Source: Paenibacillus sp. JCM 10914
Lineage (GTDB): Bacteria > Bacillota > Bacilli > Paenibacillales > Paenibacillaceae
Direction: 5' to 3'
DNA length: 64,000 nucleotides
NCBI RefSeq assembly: GCF_001315105.1
Contig: NZ_BAZR01000013.1
Coordinates: forward strand, 1-64,000
Of the stretch, positions 10,301 through 19,699 are shown in pieces. A program made the translations under genes and the position numbers. Under the pieces are notes generated by a model. It did no database searches, was not told the origin of the DNA, and saw only the letters and a list, made by a program, of their open reading frames with translations. How positions within the stretch are numbered: position 1 is the first letter of the stretch; each line of letters begins with the position of its first letter.

Positions 10301-10457
10301 GTTCACACTCGATAATAACGGGCTTCCGTACAACGCAGTGGAGCTTGGTTTCGGATTGGCGATGATGAAGCGCACGATAGAGCGTCAGGGTGGTATGTTT
10401 CATATCAGCACGAATGCAGGCATAGGCTGCAGGCTCCAGTTCACGCTGCCTTTATAA
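7317..10457 (+). CDS. 7TM-DISM hybrid sensor histidine kinase/response regulator (two frame lesions, near 8397 and 8556)
   Basis: Joined length is 1046 residues. Order: signal/membrane segment (1-25), extracytoplasmic 7TMR-DISM type-2 domain (about 35-200), seven membrane helices (about 210-405), HisKA with phospho-acceptor in KTSHELRTPLHG, HATPase with ENRLQQILHNLIGNA and GTGLGLSI, a receiver domain with phospho-acceptor in ALVDVMMP, then a second NarX-type dimerisation helix (RNRIAREIHDQVGHILTASV has the H) and a second ATPase-like end. One T is missing near 8397 and the frame returns near 8556 by one extra base. DNA before about 8556 is strikingly A+T-rich, while DNA after it has the base composition of the neighbours. 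It forms an operon with the NarL regulator. Confidence 0.85.
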
Positions 10458-10470
10458 GGAGTGATTAAGC

Positions 10471-11121
10471 ATGCCAAGTATAACGATCGTTATCGCCGAA
10501 GACCAAGCGATAGTGCGCGATGGTTTGGAAACTATCCTGAATCTCGACCCTGAACTTCAGGTCGTCGCCACCGCAGATAATGGTCTGACGGCCTGTGAGT
10601 TGGTCAAAGAACATCGTCCACAAGTTGTCTTGCTGGATATCGAAATGCCTGTCATGAACGGGATTATAGCGACACAACGTATCAAAGAGCTTTATCCGGA
10701 CACAATGGTTTTGATTCTCTCAACGTTCACGAATGAAGACTACATTATTGAGGGACTTGCAAATGGTGCTTCCGGTTACTTACTTAAGGATTTTACCGCG
10801 GACAAACTCATCTCTTCATTAAAAGAGGCCATTAACGGTGATCTGCTGCTCCCATCCAAACTGGCAGCAAAGCTGGCTGCGCGTCTAAGAACAACGCCCG
10901 TTAAGCGGATGCCAGCACAAGATTATGGATTAAAGCCAAGGGAGCTGGAAATTGCCAGACTAATAACAGAAGGCAAGAACAATCGTGAAATTTCGAAGAA
11001 ATTATTCATAACCGAAGGAACGGTCCGTAACTATATCAGTTTAATCTACGAGAAAATCGGTACGAGTGAGCGTACGAAAGCGATTCCTATCTTGAAGCAA
11101 GCGCTAGGTGAAGAGGAATAA
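10471..11121 (+). CDS. NarL/FixJ family response regulator
   Basis: Protein of 216 residues: receiver domain (1-120) with acidic pocket E10-D11 and phospho-acceptor D56 in VVLLDIEMP, and a LuxR-type helix-turn-helix (about 150-210) with LKPRELEIARLITEGKNNRE and ISKKLFITEGTVRNYIS. It starts 13 bases after the hybrid kinase behind an SD (AAGGAG); the NarX-type helix at the end of that kinase is the type that pairs with NarL regulators, so this is its likely partner. Confidence 0.92.
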   Translation: MPSITIVIAEDQAIVRDGLETILNLDPELQVVATADNGLTACELVKEHRPQVVLLDIEMPVMNGIIATQRIKELYPDTMVLILSTFTNEDYIIEGLANGASGYLLKDFTADKLISSLKEAINGDLLLPSKLAAKLAARLRTTPVKRMPAQDYGLKPRELEIARLITEGKNNREISKKLFITEGTVRNYISLIYEKIGTSERTKAIPILKQALGEEE

Positions 11122-11145
11122 CTTCAGTTTGAGCGGAGTTATTCC
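11115..11145 (+). terminator. Possible weak terminator hairpin after the response regulator
   Basis: GGAATAACT (11115-11123, overlapping the stop codon) pairs with AGTTATTCC (11137-11145). There is no T-run, so this is only a candidate. Confidence 0.35.
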
Positions 11146-11205
11146 GTATAAAGCATGCCCATAACGTCCATCCTTTAATTAAAACAATGAGGATGGCGAT
11201 GATGT

Positions 11206-11619
11206 ATGATCGGTTTGCAATCAAGGTTTGAAAATTTGGAAGATCGGTTCGTGAAAATTGATGACTATTTGTGCAAACATCATTTTACGTTAGCCGGCAA
11301 TTGGGATTATAAGCACGGATATCTGGATAGAGGACTGGATCAGGAGCGCATGGTATGGCTTAGAATTCCGTTTCACGTTACGAAGGGGAGTCTGGATGGC
11401 GAGTGCGGCGGCTGTAATGCTACGATCAAACTCGGCCGCCCCTATGTGTTCAAACACGTGTACAATACAGGGACGGACAAACATGCCGTTCCGCGATTGT
11501 TCGGAGCGTTGTTTGATCAGTTCCAAGCCCCGATCGATCCGGATGCAAGTGTAGATGATATGTGGGTTCAACAAGCCCAGCAACTACTGAATGAAGTAGA
11601 GAGCGGATATTTGCATTAG
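11206..11619 (+). CDS. YugN-like family protein
   Basis: Protein of 137 residues, no signal peptide or membrane segment. The pattern FTLAGNWDYKHGYLDRGLD followed by WLRIPFHVTKGSLDGE and RPYVFKHVYNTG matches the YugN-like family of Bacillus and Paenibacillus, whose function is not known. It stands alone with a hairpin behind it. Confidence 0.75.
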   Translation: MIGLQSRFENLEDRFVKIDDYLCKHHFTLAGNWDYKHGYLDRGLDQERMVWLRIPFHVTKGSLDGECGGCNATIKLGRPYVFKHVYNTGTDKHAVPRLFGALFDQFQAPIDPDASVDDMWVQQAQQLLNEVESGYLH

Positions 11620-11624
11620 TTGCC

Positions 11625-11672
11625 AAGGCTGTCTTATGATTTTCCCGGAAGCTCAAGGACAGCCTTCATGTT
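11625..11672 (+). terminator. Hairpin downstream of the yugN-like gene
   Basis: AAGGCTGTCTT (11625-11635) can pair with AAGGACAGCCTT (11655-11666) over a 19-base loop. The T-run is short (GTTT). Confidence 0.5.
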
Positions 11673-11804
11673 TACCTGATTTTTCGAATCGCTGACTATT
11701 TCTGTCAGGAATGGTCCCGATCGCTTGGTGAAAAAGGCTATAAGAAACATAGTTGACATTGAAATCGGATTTCACTATACTGACTGTAATCTTATATACG
11801 ATAT

Positions 11805-12062
11805 ACGTTGAAAGAGCCCAGTAGCAGCTTGGTCCCTGTCATAGAAAGCCGGGGGTTGATGGAACCCGGCACACACCAATGCTTGCGAATTACACTCTGG
11901 AGTATCTCGGGTAATGCCGAGCGGAACTTACGCGAACGATATCTCGCGACAAGAGCGGCTTCCATAGTCTTGCACACGTGCAAGCTCAACGGAAGCAATC
12001 TGGGTGGTAACACGGTTAAATAATCGTCCTATGTCAGTTCATGACATATGGGGCGATTTTTT
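11805..12062 (+). ncRNA. T-box leader (tRNA-Tyr sensing) of tyrS
   Basis: Transcriptional riboswitch that reads uncharged tRNA. Stem I begins with GAAAGAGCCCAGTAGCAGC, and a likely specifier codon TAC (Tyr) lies at 11891-11893 in GAATTACACTCT; the CTCT after it pairs with AGAG at the stem I base. The T-box itself is TGGGTGGTAACACGG (12001-12015), a variant of the usual GGGTGGTACCGCG; its TGGT would pair with the ACCA end of tRNA-Tyr. A terminator follows. Confidence 0.88.
12023..12062 (+). terminator. T-box terminator hairpin of tyrS
   Basis: ATCGTCCTATGTCA pairs imperfectly with TGACATATGGGGCGAT around a GTTCA loop, followed by TTTTTT. It competes with the antiterminator that includes the T-box at 12001-12015. 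Confidence 0.85.
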
Positions 12063-12117
12063 GGTTTCAGCTGCCAACGAACATTCGGTATAAGGACTAT
12101 ATCATTAAGGGAGTGTT

Positions 12118-13395
12118 ATGACGTTGAATATTATCGACGAACTACAGTGGCGTGACGCCATTAATCAACAGACCGATGCGGAAGGACTGCGAGCTTTAAC
12201 CGAGCAGAAATCCATCTCCCTATATTGCGGTGTGGACCCAACAGGAGACAGTATGCATATCGGGCATTTGATTCCGTTCATGATCCTCAAGCGGTTCCAG
12301 CTTGCAGGTCACCGTCCTGTTATCCTGATCGGTGGAGCAACCGGTACGGTCGGTGATCCGAGTGGTCGTCAATCAGAGCGCTCCCTGCAGACGATGGAGC
12401 AAGTACAGGCGAACGTAGACGCGCTGACAGAGCAGATGAAGAAACTGTTCATAACCGAAGGCGACAATCAGATTCGGATGGTGAACAACTATGATTGGAC
12501 GCATAAGATTAACATTATCGAATTCTTACGCGATTACGGTAAAAATTTCAGCATAAATTCCATGCTGGCGAAGGATGTAGTTGCCAGTCGATTGGATAGC
12601 GGGATTTCTTTCACTGAGTTCTCGTATCAAATTTTGCAATCCCTGGACTACTTGCATCTATATCAGAATGAAGATGTGCAACTGCAGATTGGCGGTTCGG
12701 ATCAATGGGGCAACATTACGAGCGGACTTGACCTCATTCGGAAGAAAGAAGGGTCCGAAGCCGAAGCATATGGTCTCACCATTCCGTTAATGTTGAAAGC
12801 GGACGGAACGAAGTTCGGTAAGACGGCAGGTGGTTCCATCTGGCTCGATCCGAAACAAACAACGCCGTATGAGTTTTACCAATTCTGGGCAAATACGGAT
12901 GATCGTGAAGTTGTAAAATACCTGAAATATTTCACCTTCCTTTCCAAAGAGGAGATCGACCAATTTGCCGAGAAAGTGCAGTCGGAACCACATAAGCGTG
13001 AAGCACAGAAGACGCTTGCGCAAGAAATGACGAGATTTGTGCATGGCGAAGACATGCTGGAGCAAGCCAAACGGATTACAGCTGCGCTCTTCAGCGGCGA
13101 TATTCAGTCATTGACAGCCGATGAAATCGAACAAGGATTCAAAGAAATGCCAACCTTTGAATCCAATCTGGAAGCGAAGAATATCGTGGAATGGCTGGTG
13201 GATCTCGGCATCGAGCCTTCAAAGCGACAAGCGCGTGAAGATATTACGAAAGGAGCCATCTCGCTGAATGGCGAGCGTGTCAACGACCTGGAATTCGAGG
13301 TTACAGCGAGCCAGGCCATCGGCGGCCGCTTTATCATAATCCGTAAGGGCAAGAAAAATTACAGCCTGGTCAAAATGACGGTAACCACGGAGTAA
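12118..13395 (+). CDS. tyrS: Tyrosyl-tRNA synthetase
   Basis: Charges tRNA-Tyr. 425 residues, normal for the bacterial enzyme. Class I signature H47-I-G-H50, the tyrosine pocket segment YQILQSLDYLHLY, LQIGGSDQWGNI, and the KMSKS-equivalent K232-F-G-K-T. An S4 RNA-binding domain fills residues 360-425 (RQAREDITKGAISLNGERVN). ATG 12118 follows a GGGAG SD. Expression is under the T-box upstream. Confidence 0.97.
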   Translation: MTLNIIDELQWRDAINQQTDAEGLRALTEQKSISLYCGVDPTGDSMHIGHLIPFMILKRFQLAGHRPVILIGGATGTVGDPSGRQSERSLQTMEQVQANVDALTEQMKKLFITEGDNQIRMVNNYDWTHKINIIEFLRDYGKNFSINSMLAKDVVASRLDSGISFTEFSYQILQSLDYLHLYQNEDVQLQIGGSDQWGNITSGLDLIRKKEGSEAEAYGLTIPLMLKADGTKFGKTAGGSIWLDPKQTTPYEFYQFWANTDDREVVKYLKYFTFLSKEEIDQFAEKVQSEPHKREAQKTLAQEMTRFVHGEDMLEQAKRITAALFSGDIQSLTADEIEQGFKEMPTFESNLEAKNIVEWLVDLGIEPSKRQAREDITKGAISLNGERVNDLEFEVTASQAIGGRFIIIRKGKKNYSLVKMTVTTE

Positions 13396-13409
13396 GACTA
13401 CCCACAGTA

Positions 13410-13449
13410 AGACCGCTTAACACGGAATGTGTTTAGGCGGTCTTTTTTA
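13410..13449 (+). terminator. Rho-independent terminator of tyrS
   Basis: AAGACCGCTTAA pairs with TTTAGGCGGTCTT, followed by TTTTTT, 14 bases after the stop codon. Confidence 0.9.
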
Positions 13450-13548
13450 ATTTGGATAATATGGCAGTGAACAAGTTGCAGGGGCAACACTCGATGTAAC
13501 GTCAATGAACAGTGAGAAAAGAGCGTTTATTTCGTTAGGAGAGTCATT

Positions 13549-14067
13549 ATGAAAAAACGGATGTATTCTTTGTTATTCTGGTCCATGCTTGCCGTCTATC
13601 TCTATTTGTTGGTCGATCTATTGTTCTTATCCAGAGGAAGCGGGTCGAACCAGCGCAGCATCAACCTCATTCCTTTCCATACCATTTCGCAGTACATTAG
13701 GGTTGATGATGGTATCCGTACGAAGCTTGTCGACGTGAATGTATGGGGGAATGTTCTCATTTTCATGCCAGCCGGGATTTACATGATGCTGTTTCGACAC
13801 GGCCGATATGTCTCGACCTTCTTCTTGATCATGTCCCTCTCGATTCTGGCAGAGGTTATTCAATATGCATTTGCCATCGGTGCTTGTGATATCGATGATG
13901 TTCTCTTGAACTCGCTGGGCGGCCTCATCGGGATCGGCATTTATGCCTTACTTGCGGCTATATATCACTCGCCAGAGCGAATACGCAAGGTGATTACGGT
14001 GACCTCAACAGCTGTGGGTATCCCCGTGTTCGTCTTGTTTGTCATCTTACTTGCGGCGAATCTTTAA
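13549..14067 (+). CDS. VanZ-like membrane protein
   Basis: Protein of 172 residues with about four membrane helices and VanZ-family landmarks: INLIPFHTI after the first helix, NVWGNVLIFMPAGIY, and LAEVIQYAFAIGACDIDDVLLNSLGGLIG (the segment with the conserved DIDD). VanZ proteins affect glycopeptide or antimicrobial sensitivity by an unknown mechanism. The SD is TAGGAGAG. It is not in an operon. Confidence 0.88.
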   Translation: MKKRMYSLLFWSMLAVYLYLLVDLLFLSRGSGSNQRSINLIPFHTISQYIRVDDGIRTKLVDVNVWGNVLIFMPAGIYMMLFRHGRYVSTFFLIMSLSILAEVIQYAFAIGACDIDDVLLNSLGGLIGIGIYALLAAIYHSPERIRKVITVTSTAVGIPVFVLFVILLAANL

Positions 14068-14191
14068 GACACAATCATTTGAATTAAAGAAGATGCTTTA
14101 AAAATCTTAGAATATGCTTAACTTGCGACTGGACAATGACTCATCATGATATAGTTATGTTAAAAAATGATGAAAGCGAGAACACGCCACC

Positions 14192-17100
14192 ATGAACCAA
14201 AAATTACGTTTCAACGATGGTTGGGCATTTGCCAAGAGCGGCCTTGGAGTAACGGAATGCTCCGGCTTAAGTTTTGAACCGGTTGATATTCCGCATGATT
14301 GGCTTATCTATGATAGTCAGAACCTATACGAGAACAGTATCGGCTGGTATCGTAAAACATTTCATGTTCCTGATCATGAACAGCAGTGGCTAATCCACTT
14401 CGACGGGGTTTATATGGATTCATCCGTTTATGTAAATGGTCACTTTATTGGGGAATGGAAGTACGGATATTCCGCTTTTGAATTGGATATGACCGAGGCC
14501 ATCGTGGAAGGCTTGAATGAAATCGTGGTGAAGGTTGTAAATCAGAGCCCGAACAGTCGATGGTATTCCGGTGCCGGGATCTATCGTAACGTATGGCTGA
14601 AGACAAGGGATCGGACTCATATCGCAACCCATGGTGTATATATCCATTCTACAAGACAAATGGATAGCAACGATTGGCTGATTGAGATCGAGACCGAGGC
14701 GGTCCTCGCCGAAGATGCAGAAATTCGGCATACGCTATGGTATGAGGGAGAGGCGATAGCGAGCGTTAATTCTGACGTACGGACAATCAACGGTGATGCC
14801 GCCATCATAACAAATCAGCAGCAGTTGATTGTGAATAAGCCCAATTTGTGGTCTCCTGACCACCCGCATCTGTATCAGGTCACCACCGAGCTGTGGGTGA
14901 TGGGGCGAAGCATGCCACGAGCGGCGGTAAAGCTTGTTCTGGCGGAGACCGTTACTCATGCTATCGGATTCCGCGAAGTTCAATTACACCCCGAGCAGGG
15001 ATTTATACTGAACGGGTCTAAGTTGAAACTCCAAGGCGTGTGTGAACATCATGATTTGGGAGCGCTTGGGGCGGCTTTTAATGTAAGCGCTCTCCGAAGG
15101 AGATTCAAGCTGCTGAAAGAGATGGGTGTAAACGCGATACGTACAGCACATAACATGCCGGCCAAAGAGTTCATGGTTCTGGCAGACGAGATGGGCTTCC
15201 TGATTGTGTCGGAGTCATTCGATATGTGGGAACGATCCAAAACACCGTACGATTACGCGAGGTTTTTCCCGGAGTGGTATCAAGCTGATGTAGAAAGCTG
15301 GGTAAAGCGCGATCGGAATCACCCCAGCCTAATTATGTGGAGCATCGGTAATGAAATCTATGATACACATGCGGATGTAAGAGGTCAGGAAGTCACGCGG
15401 ATGTTGATGGATGAAGTGCTGAAGTATGATCCCAAGCACAATGCGGTCATAACGATCGGGTCCAATTATATGCCATGGGAAAACGCTCAGCGATGTGCGG
15501 ATATCGTAAAGGTAGCTGGATATAACTATGCGGAGAAGTATTACGACCAGCATCATAAAGATCATCCGGATTGGATTATTTATGGAAGCGAGACGGCCTC
15601 CGTTGTCCAGAGTCGCGGCATCTATCATTTTCCGTTTGAGAGATCCATCTTGGCAGATGATAATGAACAATGCTCGTCATTAGGCAATAGTACCACCAGT
15701 TGGGGAGCGAAATCCGCGGAAGCGTGTATTTTGGCCGAACGGGATGCACCTTACTCACTCGGGCAATTCATTTGGACCGGGTTTGATTACATCGGGGAAC
15801 CGACGCCCTACCATACCAAAAATTCATACTTTGGTCAGCTGGACACAGCGACTTTCAAGAAGGATGCCTATTATATCTATCAGTCTGCCTGGACGGACTA
15901 CCGCAGCCAACCGATGGTGCATATCATGCCGTACTGGGACTTCAACGTTGATCAGATGATCGATGTAAGAGTATGTTCAAACGCGCCGCGCGTAGAACTG
16001 TTACTGGACGGAAAGCCTGTCGGAGACCTGGAAATCGATCATGAGAACGGGACGCAGCTCGTGGGATGGTGGAAGATTCCGTACGCTGCCGGTGAGTTAA
16101 AGGCGCTCGCCTACGACGAAACAGGCAATGTGATTGCGACGGATTGTCGAAGATCGTTCGGTGATGCGAGGCAAATTCGGCTGGAGACAGATAAAGATGA
16201 ATTGATGGCGGACGGATCGGATCTTATGTTTATCGAAATTTCAATGGAAGATGAGTATGGGAATCCCGTGGAGAATGCAAATAATCGGGTCTGCGTCCAA
16301 GTGAGTGGAGCAGGACGGTTGCTCGGTCTGGATAATGGCGACAGCACAGATTACGATTCTTATAAGGGTATGAGCAGAAGACTGTTCAGTGGTAAACTGA
16401 TGGCGATCATCGCGCCGACAATGGAGCCGGGTGACGTGCAAGTGGAAGTCTCATCTCCGGGAATGGTGAACAAGACGTTATCGCTTAAGACGCGCCCTGT
16501 TGATCGGTGCGAGCTGGAAGGAAAGGCTGCGAGTACCAGAAATGCAGTCATGCCAGCGGTTACGGGTAAGCAAGATGAATTGCCGGTACGCAAAATCGAG
16601 CTTATCAGCGAGTCTGGTCAACGATTGTCGGCGTCCAAGCGAGAGCTGGTTGTACATGCACAATTACACCCTGAATCTGCCTCCTATCAGGATGTCGAAT
16701 GGTCGGTTGTGAATGATACGGGAGTCATCTCGAATATTGCTTCTGTTGCGGCCGATGGTCATGAAGCCAAGATTACCGCACTCGGCGACGGTAAATTTCG
16801 ACTTCGCTGTACGAGCAAGAACGGCACGGACAAGACGAAGTTAATTTCACAGTTGGAGTTTGAAGCGACAGGTTTGGGGATGGCTTACAAGGATCCATAT
16901 CAATTAATATCAGCAGGCTTGTATGATTACAGTCAAGGAGAAGTCAGTAATGGGAATGAGCGTGGTGTAGCTACTAGTAGGGACGGAGAAACACATGTCG
17001 GTTTCCGGGACATCGATTTCGGTTCGTACGGTGCGGATACGATCATTTTATCGATTTTCGCACTCAGCAGTGAACCGTACTTCCTGCAGATATGGGAAGG

Positions 17101-17659
17101 GATGCCGGGTGAGCAGGACAGTACGTTACTGGCTGATGTGATCTATCAGAAGAAATCCAGATGGAACGTATATCAAGAGGAGACGTATGTCTTATCCAAA
17201 AAACTGCGCGGCATCACTTCAATCTGCTTTGTGCTGCGGCAGAAAGTGCATATCAAAGGATTCTGCTTCAAGCCCGCCCGCAGAGCCTTTGAAATGAATC
17301 ACGCCGCTGCATGTGATCGGGTATATGGAGATACGTTTAGGATTGAAGGAAGCTGTGTGGAAGGCATCGGAAACAATGTGTCCCTTGAATTTAAGCAGAT
17401 GGACTTCGGTGACGGAGGAGCGAACCAACTTGTAATCTGCGGCAGATCGCCAATCGACAAGAACACGATTCAGATTAGATTCGGTGGTGGTGCTACCGGC
17501 GAAGAGCAGCAAGTAGTAGAATTCATTCATTCTGGTGAATACGAGGAACAAGTATTTGATCTCGCTGCAATCAAAGGTCTGCAGGTTGTGACGTTTATCT
17601 TCCTGCCCGGCAGCCGGTTTGACTTCGGATGGTTCCAGTTCAGGTGCAACGGAGAGTGA
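14192..17659 (+). CDS. Glycoside hydrolase family 2 enzyme (beta-galactosidase-like), large multidomain
   Basis: 1155 residues, no signal peptide. Order: GH2 sugar-binding jelly roll (about 5-165, with VDIPHDWLIYDS and NSRWYSGAGIYRNVWL), Ig-like domain (about 175-270), TIM barrel (about 275-570) with general acid E388 in WSIGNEIYD and nucleophile E467 in YGSETAS, then DUF4982-type and Ig-like domains (about 600-780) and two C-terminal beta-sandwich modules that look like binding modules (about 900-1155). It removes terminal beta-linked sugars, galactose being most likely. The gene is single, closed by its own terminator, and intact. The SD is weak. Confidence 0.9.
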   Translation: MNQKLRFNDGWAFAKSGLGVTECSGLSFEPVDIPHDWLIYDSQNLYENSIGWYRKTFHVPDHEQQWLIHFDGVYMDSSVYVNGHFIGEWKYGYSAFELDMTEAIVEGLNEIVVKVVNQSPNSRWYSGAGIYRNVWLKTRDRTHIATHGVYIHSTRQMDSNDWLIEIETEAVLAEDAEIRHTLWYEGEAIASVNSDVRTINGDAAIITNQQQLIVNKPNLWSPDHPHLYQVTTELWVMGRSMPRAAVKLVLAETVTHAIGFREVQLHPEQGFILNGSKLKLQGVCEHHDLGALGAAFNVSALRRRFKLLKEMGVNAIRTAHNMPAKEFMVLADEMGFLIVSESFDMWERSKTPYDYARFFPEWYQADVESWVKRDRNHPSLIMWSIGNEIYDTHADVRGQEVTRMLMDEVLKYDPKHNAVITIGSNYMPWENAQRCADIVKVAGYNYAEKYYDQHHKDHPDWIIYGSETASVVQSRGIYHFPFERSILADDNEQCSSLGNSTTSWGAKSAEACILAERDAPYSLGQFIWTGFDYIGEPTPYHTKNSYFGQLDTATFKKDAYYIYQSAWTDYRSQPMVHIMPYWDFNVDQMIDVRVCSNAPRVELLLDGKPVGDLEIDHENGTQLVGWWKIPYAAGELKALAYDETGNVIATDCRRSFGDARQIRLETDKDELMADGSDLMFIEISMEDEYGNPVENANNRVCVQVSGAGRLLGLDNGDSTDYDSYKGMSRRLFSGKLMAIIAPTMEPGDVQVEVSSPGMVNKTLSLKTRPVDRCELEGKAASTRNAVMPAVTGKQDELPVRKIELISESGQRLSASKRELVVHAQLHPESASYQDVEWSVVNDTGVISNIASVAADGHEAKITALGDGKFRLRCTSKNGTDKTKLISQLEFEATGLGMAYKDPYQLISAGLYDYSQGEVSNGNERGVATSRDGETHVGFRDIDFGSYGADTIILSIFALSSEPYFLQIWEGMPGEQDSTLLADVIYQKKSRWNVYQEETYVLSKKLRGITSICFVLRQKVHIKGFCFKPARRAFEMNHAAACDRVYGDTFRIEGSCVEGIGNNVSLEFKQMDFGDGGANQLVICGRSPIDKNTIQIRFGGGATGEEQQVVEFIHSGEYEEQVFDLAAIKGLQVVTFIFLPGSRFDFGWFQFRCNGE

Positions 17660-17672
17660 TGATTTGATAGAG

Positions 17673-17706
17673 AAACCGCGGTTGAAGACAACCGCGGTTT
17701 TTTCGC
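17673..17706 (+). terminator. Rho-independent terminator of the GH2 gene
   Basis: Perfect 11-base stem AAACCGCGGTT / AACCGCGGTTT around GAAGAC, followed by a T-run, 14 bases after the stop. Confidence 0.95.
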
Positions 17707-17865
17707 TTGTATGTGTACAGTCGTGCCTATTTTCAATTTATGATTTGTGTTACAAAATAGCGAACATAAGCGCCTGTTATTGAAACGTGTTAAGCTGTTC
17801 TCTGTAGAGGTGACACCTTGTTAACTTATAGAGGTAGAGTTAATGAACGTGGAAGGGGAGTACCT

Positions 17866-18837
17866 ATGAGAACAGAGCAACTTACAGATATTGCAGCGCG
17901 TTACGGAATTCCGGAGCCGACCGTTACTTTTATTAGACATAATGAGAATAGGACTTACCGGGCAGAGGGATCGGATGGGCAGACCTATCTGCTCCGAATT
18001 CATCAACCCGTCGAGGACGGAATGGCTGGGTTACAGCATACTTATGAAGGACTGCTTGGCGAACTGGTCATGTTGGAGGAATTATCAAAATGGGATGACC
18101 TTCCCTCGCAGAGACCGCTTCGGAACGAAGCAGGGGATTTGATTACCCTAATTGAAATAGATGGTAGGACTCAGAATTGCTCGGTCATAACCTGGCTTGA
18201 CGGTAGGGACATGACGAAAGACGATGTGAAGGATCCTGTTATCGCACATAAGGTGGGTCATGATCTGGCACGGCTGCACACCTTTTTCCGCCAACATCGG
18301 CAGCAAGGTTTGGAGTATCGTCCAAGTCAAGGAATCGATTACAATGAGCATATGGTTCAAGTGATTCGCAGTGGACATGATCGGGGGTTGTTCACATCCG
18401 GTGATGTAGCGACGGTAGCACGGACCGTAGATTTCATTATCAAGCAATTGAAAGAGCGAGGGACAAGTGAATGGGGCTTGATTCATGGAGATGTGAATCT
18501 GGGCAATACGATCATATCACCGGCTGGTGAGATTTGTTTCATTGATTATGGCTTTTATGGTCCAGGCTACTACTTATCCGACATAGCGATGGGTGCGATG
18601 ATGGTGCCTTCAGACAATCGCGAACGATTTTTGCAAGGGTATTATGGTCAGAATCGCGGTTATGATGAGGATATCAACATTTTAGAAGGTTTCATGCTTC
18701 TCTCCATTATCGGATATTACGTCTTTATGATGGAGAATGAGGCAATACATGACTGGATGCGTGAGCGAATGCCGCGACTATGCGAGAATTACTGCATCCC
18801 ATATCTTAAGGGTGCTCGTATTTTTGATCAAATCTAG
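17866..18837 (+). CDS. Aminoglycoside phosphotransferase (APH)-family kinase
   Basis: 323 residues. The protein-kinase-like fold shows the catalytic loop LIHGDVNLGNTII and the metal-binding FIDYGFYGPGYYLSDIAMG. Members phosphorylate small molecules such as homoserine, choline or aminoglycosides; the substrate cannot be told here and resistance should not be assumed. ATG 17866 is chosen because it follows GGAAGGGGAG at the right spacing; the frame is open further upstream without an SD. Confidence 0.85.
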   Translation: MRTEQLTDIAARYGIPEPTVTFIRHNENRTYRAEGSDGQTYLLRIHQPVEDGMAGLQHTYEGLLGELVMLEELSKWDDLPSQRPLRNEAGDLITLIEIDGRTQNCSVITWLDGRDMTKDDVKDPVIAHKVGHDLARLHTFFRQHRQQGLEYRPSQGIDYNEHMVQVIRSGHDRGLFTSGDVATVARTVDFIIKQLKERGTSEWGLIHGDVNLGNTIISPAGEICFIDYGFYGPGYYLSDIAMGAMMVPSDNRERFLQGYYGQNRGYDEDINILEGFMLLSIIGYYVFMMENEAIHDWMRERMPRLCENYCIPYLKGARIFDQI

Positions 18838-18867
18838 CAGCTTGCGAAAGGCGGGACATACTTGGCA

Positions 18868-19122
18868 TTGGAGATCAATTGGGAAAGTATTCGTCAAGAT
18901 CATTATCCTAAACATATCGCAATCATGATGGATGAAAATGGAATATGAGGAACAAAACAGAGCTTACCGAGAACCGTTGGCCATCTGGCAGGGATGAAAA
19001 CCATGCGGAAGATCATACGTTTATGCCAGCGTATTCAGCTGCAATATGTAACGCTGTATGCTTTTTCATCTGAGAACTGGAAGCGCCCTCGTGCGGAAGT
19101 TTATCCTTGGGTTGCCACATAA
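18868..19122 (+). pseudogene. Remnant of an isoprenyl transferase (uppS-like), truncated with an internal stop
   Basis: One reading frame gives HYPKHIAIMMDENGI, then TGA (18946-18948) where the family has the Trp of the NGRW motif, then GTKQSLPRTVGHLAGMKTMR, then VTLYAFSSENWKRPRAEV and TAA at 19120-19122. This is the N-terminal third (about 85 of 250 residues) of undecaprenyl diphosphate synthase. The catalytic MDGN reads MDEN. Unlike the other broken genes in this window it carries a substituted stop and has lost two thirds of its length, so it is real decay of what must be a second copy. Confidence 0.75.
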
Positions 19123-19198
19123 GACAAACTTATAAATTGGCTATCCGGGGGATCCATATGTATTCAAGATCATAATCGAAAGAGGAGAGCGATAAACG

Positions 19199-19600
19199 AT
19201 GGGCATATTGAAGCCGTATCTGATTTCGGAGGATGCAAGAACTCAAGCGAATTTTTATGTTCAATCTTTAGGCGGAGAGATTGTATCCATCTTAACACAT
19301 GGGGACGCGATGGGTGTACAGGGAGAACTGCAGGATAAAGTCATGCATATGTGCGTGGCAGTCTCTGGACGAAATTATATTTTTATGGAGGATGCCATTG
19401 AACCCGTCACTCAAGGTACAGGATTCTGCTTGTCGATTGAATTTAAGTCATTAAAGGAAGCCGAGGAGGCATTCTCCAAGCTTGCTGAGGCAGGTAAGGT
19501 TAAGCTACCGTTCGAGCTACAACCATTCGGTCTGTATCTAGGTGAGCTTACCGATAAATTCGGTGTTCGATGGATGATTTCAGCTGAGATAAAAGAATAA
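19199..19600 (+). CDS. VOC/glyoxalase-fold protein (PhnB-like)
   Basis: 133 residues with the paired beta-alpha-beta-beta-beta layout of PhnB-like vicinal oxygen chelate proteins: KPYLISEDARTQANFYVQSL at the start and FGLYLGELTDKFGVRWMIS at the end. The usual metal-ligand glutamates are not all clear, so a binding rather than enzymatic role is possible. SD GAGGAGAG precedes ATG 19199. It stands alone. Confidence 0.78.
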   Translation: MGILKPYLISEDARTQANFYVQSLGGEIVSILTHGDAMGVQGELQDKVMHMCVAVSGRNYIFMEDAIEPVTQGTGFCLSIEFKSLKEAEEAFSKLAEAGKVKLPFELQPFGLYLGELTDKFGVRWMISAEIKE

Positions 19601-19699
19601 GATAAACCGTGTTACTGGAAATTTTATAAATAAGGTTTACCGGAGATATGGTTTTATATATAATAATCATAATAAATGCGATGAAGAGATGAGTAAATA

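Noticed and set aside
17866..18837. Aminoglycoside resistance gene
   Set aside because: The fold is APH-like, but nothing shows drug specificity; many members act on metabolites.
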